NCBI RefSeq assembly: GCF_007752935.1
Contig: NZ_CP036319.1
Span: 744,001 to 808,000, forward strand
Direction of reading: 5' to 3'
Source: Crateriforma conspicua
Lineage (GTDB): Bacteria; Planctomycetota; Planctomycetia; Pirellulales; Pirellulaceae
Length of the DNA: 64,000 bases
Shown: positions 62,001 through 64,000 of the stretch, one piece after another
Numbering within the stretch: position 1 is the first letter of the stretch
Layout of the letters: every line of letters starts with the position of its first letter
The notes under the pieces: model-generated
Seen by the model: only the letters and a program-made list of their open reading frames with translations
Told to the model about the DNA's origin: nothing
The model's database searches: none
Position numbers and translations under genes: made by a program

Positions 62001-62752
62001 TGAACCGCGACGATCTGAAAGCGCAGTTGGTCCAGTACAGCCGAGACGCGATCGGCGATGTCGAAAGCCAACAGTCCGCCGCCCAGCAGCGGTTGAAGGA
62101 CCTGTTTAGTAACGCAGACGATTCGACCACCGCGGCTGTCGCCGCCGGCGGTAACGGCACCCTGTCGACGATGGCCAAGTGGTTGGAAGAGGATTTGAAC
62201 CACCACACACCGTCCGAAGACTTGGCACGGATGACGCGGAAGGAAATGGAATTGACCGTCAGCGGCGCGCTGGACGATCGATTCCACCCCGAAATGCGTC
62301 GGATGGAACGGCATATCTTGCTGAACATCGTCGACGAAGCCTGGAAGAATCACCTGCTGACGATGGACCATTTACGCAGCAGCGTCGGCTTGAAAGGCTA
62401 TGCCCAAATGGATCCCAAGGTCGAATACAAACGCGAAGGCATGCGTTTGTTCGACGCCATGTGGGAAAACATCGGCGAACGAGTCACCGACTTGATCTTC
62501 CGCATGGAGTCGTTCAACGAAGACTTCATCCGCAGCACTTGGGTCGATGCACGCACGGCCAAGGAATCCGCACCCGCCCCGCAAAGCCAAGCCCAGGAAG
62601 TGGCCCAGCAAAGCAATGAATCCGGCGGCGGCGAAGATTCGAAAGCCGAACCGATCCGCCGGCAAGGTCCGCGGATCGGTCGAAACGATCCGTGCCCCTG
62701 TGGAAGCGGAAAGAAGTACAAGTCGTGCTGCATGCGGAAGACCGTCGAATAA
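59060..62752 (+). CDS. secA: Preprotein translocase ATPase SecA, unusually long
   Basis: SecA drives Sec-dependent protein export through SecYEG. The product is 1,230 aa, against about 900 in E. coli. Motor motifs are intact: [17 protein letters not shown] (Walker A, about residue 126), [21 protein letters not shown] (Walker B, about 237), then [15 protein letters not shown] and [23 protein letters not shown] (second motor domain). Between residues about 458 and 507, [20 protein letters not shown] with [10 protein letters not shown] interrupts the NBD2 start with an LSm-like beta pattern. More extra sequence lies around the helical wing domain (about 840-1050). The C-terminal SEC-C zinc motif [13 protein letters not shown] is present. 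ATG 59060 ([12 protein letters not shown]) is favoured over GTG/TTG alternatives in a non-conserved extension. Confidence 0.96.
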   Translation: MSILERIWDALGLLFGGLFGSFDRLFTSVFGSANARQVAKLQQRADRITEMEPKYQAMSDEELREQTALFRKRLRDGETLDDILEEAFAVCREGSRRHLGMRHYDVQLIGGMVLHGGAIAEMVTGEGKTLVATLPAYLNALEGKGVHVVTVNDYLARRDMEWMAPLYMNLGLTVNAIQSGMSIAEKQAAYMCDITYGTNNEFGFDYLRDNMRPAAKGDDRYPPEAQQCQGPLNYAIIDEVDNILIDEARTPLIISGPADLDLGRYSEADRVARQLTKETHFTVDEKQHNVTLTDDGVRKAEELAGVESFYTAGNMEWPHLIDNALKAHFLYKRDVNYVIKDRQIVIVDEFTGRLMEGRQWSDGLHQAVEAKEGVPIKQETQTFATASLQNIFKMYKKLSGMTGTAMTEADEFWKIYKLDVVAIPTNRGLQRIEHPDLIYLTEKDKFAALADEVERTNKWDVLTIKDGTELWGQIQDENDETIQIVLKNEKQAESVPRSKVTKVERHGRPVLIGTVSIEKSERLSQLLERRGIQHDVLNAKNHGREAEIVSQAGRLGAVTIATNMAGRGTDIILGGNPETMAWAQLQHKYATRLDVPDDEWNALVKEIDQRENMSVEGQQVREIGGLYVLGTERHESRRIDLQLRGRCGRQGDPGSSRFFLSLEDDLMRIFAGDFVKSMMERLGMKEGEAIESSLVTRRIAAAQKKVEERNFEIRKSLLDYDEVMDEQRKRVYRYRQNLLDGHSSRQMVLELIHGQIDKFVETFLDPDYGVESFAAFAGAQLKCQLDPREFRNMDFDMADSYAKDQAERASEVTVNEAVEENLPEGMEDEWNWKALTHWANTRLEANYQDHQLKRMDRDDMIDEFIEKAHALVEKTDLSEGQPLLDADFGLRTLCAWMRHKFGIEVTPEEFREVEDRRQVAAALMKRAEDAYAEKEAEYPVLTGISRFTQKQGAQVSLDREGLVDWVRGRFKVELPVDDVKLNRDDLKAQLVQYSRDAIGDVESQQSAAQQRLKDLFSNADDSTTAAVAAGGNGTLSTMAKWLEEDLNHHTPSEDLARMTRKEMELTVSGALDDRFHPEMRRMERHILLNIVDEAWKNHLLTMDHLRSSVGLKGYAQMDPKVEYKREGMRLFDAMWENIGERVTDLIFRMESFNEDFIRSTWVDARTAKESAPAPQSQAQEVAQQSNESGGGEDSKAEPIRRQGPRIGRNDPCPCGSGKKYKSCCMRKTVE

Positions 62753-62774
62753 TCAGGCACGCACGACATCAATG

Positions 62775-62805
62775 ATTCCGGTGGCTGACATGTAGCCACC
62801 GGAAT
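62775..62805 (+). terminator. Hairpin after secA
   Basis: ATTCCGGTGGCT and AGCCACCGGAAT form a perfect 12-bp stem around a 7-base loop, in the 73-base gap before waaA. There is no U tract, so it may be an attenuator or pausing structure rather than a full terminator. Confidence 0.5.
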
Positions 62806-62825
62806 TCGATCACGGATGATGTTCC

Positions 62826-64000
62826 ATGTTCGCCAATTTCGTCTATTTGTTGATGCTGGCGTTGGCGTCGCCGTGGATCTTGTATCGCGTCATTGCTCAT
62901 GGTCGGTACCGACGTGGCGGGCGACAGAAACTGTTTGGATTATCACCCGGCGATGCCAAACGATTGCGCGGCGATGACAAGCCGTGCATTTGGTTTCATG
63001 CCGTTAGCGTTGGCGAAGTCAATTTGCTGTCCAGCCTGGTGCCCGCGGTTCAGGACGCGTTGCCACCGTTCCGCATGCTGGTCAGCACGTCCACGGATAC
63101 CGGATTCGACTTGGCGGTGGACCGTTTCGGAGCGGACCGTGTGTTCTTTTGTCCGCTGGATTTTTCCTGGGCGGTGAAGTCGACGATCCGCCGATTGCGT
63201 CCTCAAATGTTGGTGTTGACGGAGCTGGAGCTTTGGCCCAACTTGATCCGGTGCAGCGAAAAACTGGGCGTGCCCGTTGCGGTCGTCAACGGCCGGCTGA
63301 GTGCGACCAGCGCTCGTCGCTATCAACAGTTCAGCTGGTTTTTGAGACTCACGTTCCAGCGTATCGACTGGTTGGGAGCACAAGACGAATCCGCGGCCCA
63401 GCGTTTTCGTGATTGTGGATGTTCGGAAGTGGATGTCACCGGTTCGCTTAAGTTCGATGGTGCGCCGGATAACCGTGACGATCCCAGGGTGCTAGCGCTG
63501 GCGGATTGGGCCGGCGTCGCGCCCTGGCAACGAGTGTGGTGCGTCGGCAGTACGCAGGCCGGTGAAGAAGCGATGGCCTTGGCGGTGTACCAAGATCTTG
63601 CACCGAAGCACCCCGAGCTACGTTTGATCTTGGTTCCGCGTCATCAACAACGATTCGACGAAGTCGCCCAGCTAGTCGAAGATTCGGGGCTTTCATTGCG
63701 GCGACGCAGTCGATCGTCCGATGCCGTATCCGATGCCTGGGATGCCGATACCGTCATCCTGGTGGATACCATCGGCGAATTACGCCAGTGGTGGGGCGTC
63801 AGCCAGATTGCGACGGTTGGTGGCAGCTTTGGTGATCGTGGTGGTCAAAACATGCTGGAACCGGCCGGCTATGGGTGCGCCGTTTCTTTCGGACCGAATA
63901 CTAAGAATTTTGCAGCGATCGCAGGCGGATTGTTGAAAGTCCAAGGGGCCGTGCGTGTTCAGGACGAAAAAGAATTGAACCAATTCGTTCGGCGGTGTCT
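62826..64000 (+). CDS. waaA: 3-deoxy-D-manno-octulosonic acid (Kdo) transferase, 3' end beyond window
   Basis: The first 391 codons of WaaA/KdtA, which adds Kdo from CMP-Kdo to lipid A precursors on the inner membrane's cytoplasmic face. An N-terminal membrane anchor (FANFVYLLMLALASPWILYRVI) is followed by GDDKPCIWFHAVSVGEV (the GEV catalytic Glu region), LVSTSTDTGFDLA, LVLTELELWPNLI (the ELELWP motif) and, later, WCVGSTQAGEEAMAL, ILVPRHQQRFDEV and VGGSFGDRGGQNMLEP, the CMP-Kdo binding motif GGSF with the EP Glu. All are typical of the family. It follows secA by 73 bases, across a hairpin. Presence indicates lipid A/LPS-type outer membrane. The gene's end lies outside the window. Confidence 0.95.
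   Translation, partial: MFANFVYLLMLALASPWILYRVIAHGRYRRGGRQKLFGLSPGDAKRLRGDDKPCIWFHAVSVGEVNLLSSLVPAVQDALPPFRMLVSTSTDTGFDLAVDRFGADRVFFCPLDFSWAVKSTIRRLRPQMLVLTELELWPNLIRCSEKLGVPVAVVNGRLSATSARRYQQFSWFLRLTFQRIDWLGAQDESAAQRFRDCGCSEVDVTGSLKFDGAPDNRDDPRVLALADWAGVAPWQRVWCVGSTQAGEEAMALAVYQDLAPKHPELRLILVPRHQQRFDEVAQLVEDSGLSLRRRSRSSDAVSDAWDADTVILVDTIGELRQWWGVSQIATVGGSFGDRGGQNMLEPAGYGCAVSFGPNTKNFAAIAGGLLKVQGAVRVQDEKELNQFVRRC

Overview
The window reads as chromosomal DNA of a planctomycete, most likely a Pirellulaceae / Rhodopirellula-like species. The indicators are a giant secreted protein with the planctomycetal N-terminal LEDRRLLA motif, a Tat-exported Gfo/Idh/MocA protein, a sulfatase, a very long SecA (about 1,230 aa), weak Shine-Dalgarno use and many single-gene transcription units. 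No database search was possible; assignments rest on motifs and family knowledge.

Layout. 1-16639 (minus): one uninterrupted reading frame running off the left edge, at least 5,546 codons, encoding a giant modular surface or secreted protein. Its order from the N-terminus is six ~199-aa beta-helix-like units (with a recent 1,194-bp internal duplication), Big_5-like Ig domains with a PA14-like insert, about 13 CARDB-like modules, a propeller-like region and cadherin/He_PIG-like Ig domains. 16.9-18.1 kb: an ankyrin protein and a small membrane protein. 18.35-23.5 kb: tRNA-Val, infC (apparently with an AUU start codon), a NIF3-family protein, then a translationally coupled glycosyltransferase / BshC-like pair. 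23.7-25.3 kb: tRNA-Leu whose 3' end is duplicated 1,470 bp downstream, enclosing a decayed tyrosine-integrase fragment and a mini kinase-like gene: a relic integrative element. 25.6-40.4 kb: mostly independent genes (patatin lipase, zinc-ribbon membrane protein, sulfatase, a methyltransferase-flavoprotein pair, coiled-coil protein, Ntn hydrolase, DUF1579-like pair, SulP transporter, intradiol dioxygenase).

40.5-45.2 kb (minus): a tightly packed five-gene operon, GT81-like glycosyltransferase > PPK2 > ispG > aroE > aroK, in which three junctions overlap by 4 bases; it joins isoprenoid and shikimate synthesis with polyphosphate-nucleotide metabolism. 45.4-52.4 kb (plus): a CxxCH protein, ACT-malic enzyme, Tat-exported Gfo/Idh/MocA protein and an exported HEAT-repeat protein. 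52.4-58.7 kb (minus): a type IV pilus / type II secretion-like envelope operon, PilM-PilN fusion > PilO > secretin > PilP-like, followed by an ankyrin lipoprotein and a small protein. It is divergent from secA (59.1-62.8 kb), which is followed by waaA (Kdo transferase) running off the right edge.

The most notable items are the relic island in tRNA-Leu, the AUU start of infC, the duplicated units in the giant protein, an LSm-like insert in SecA, and the compact PilMN-O-secretin-PilP operon sharing an intergenic region with secA.
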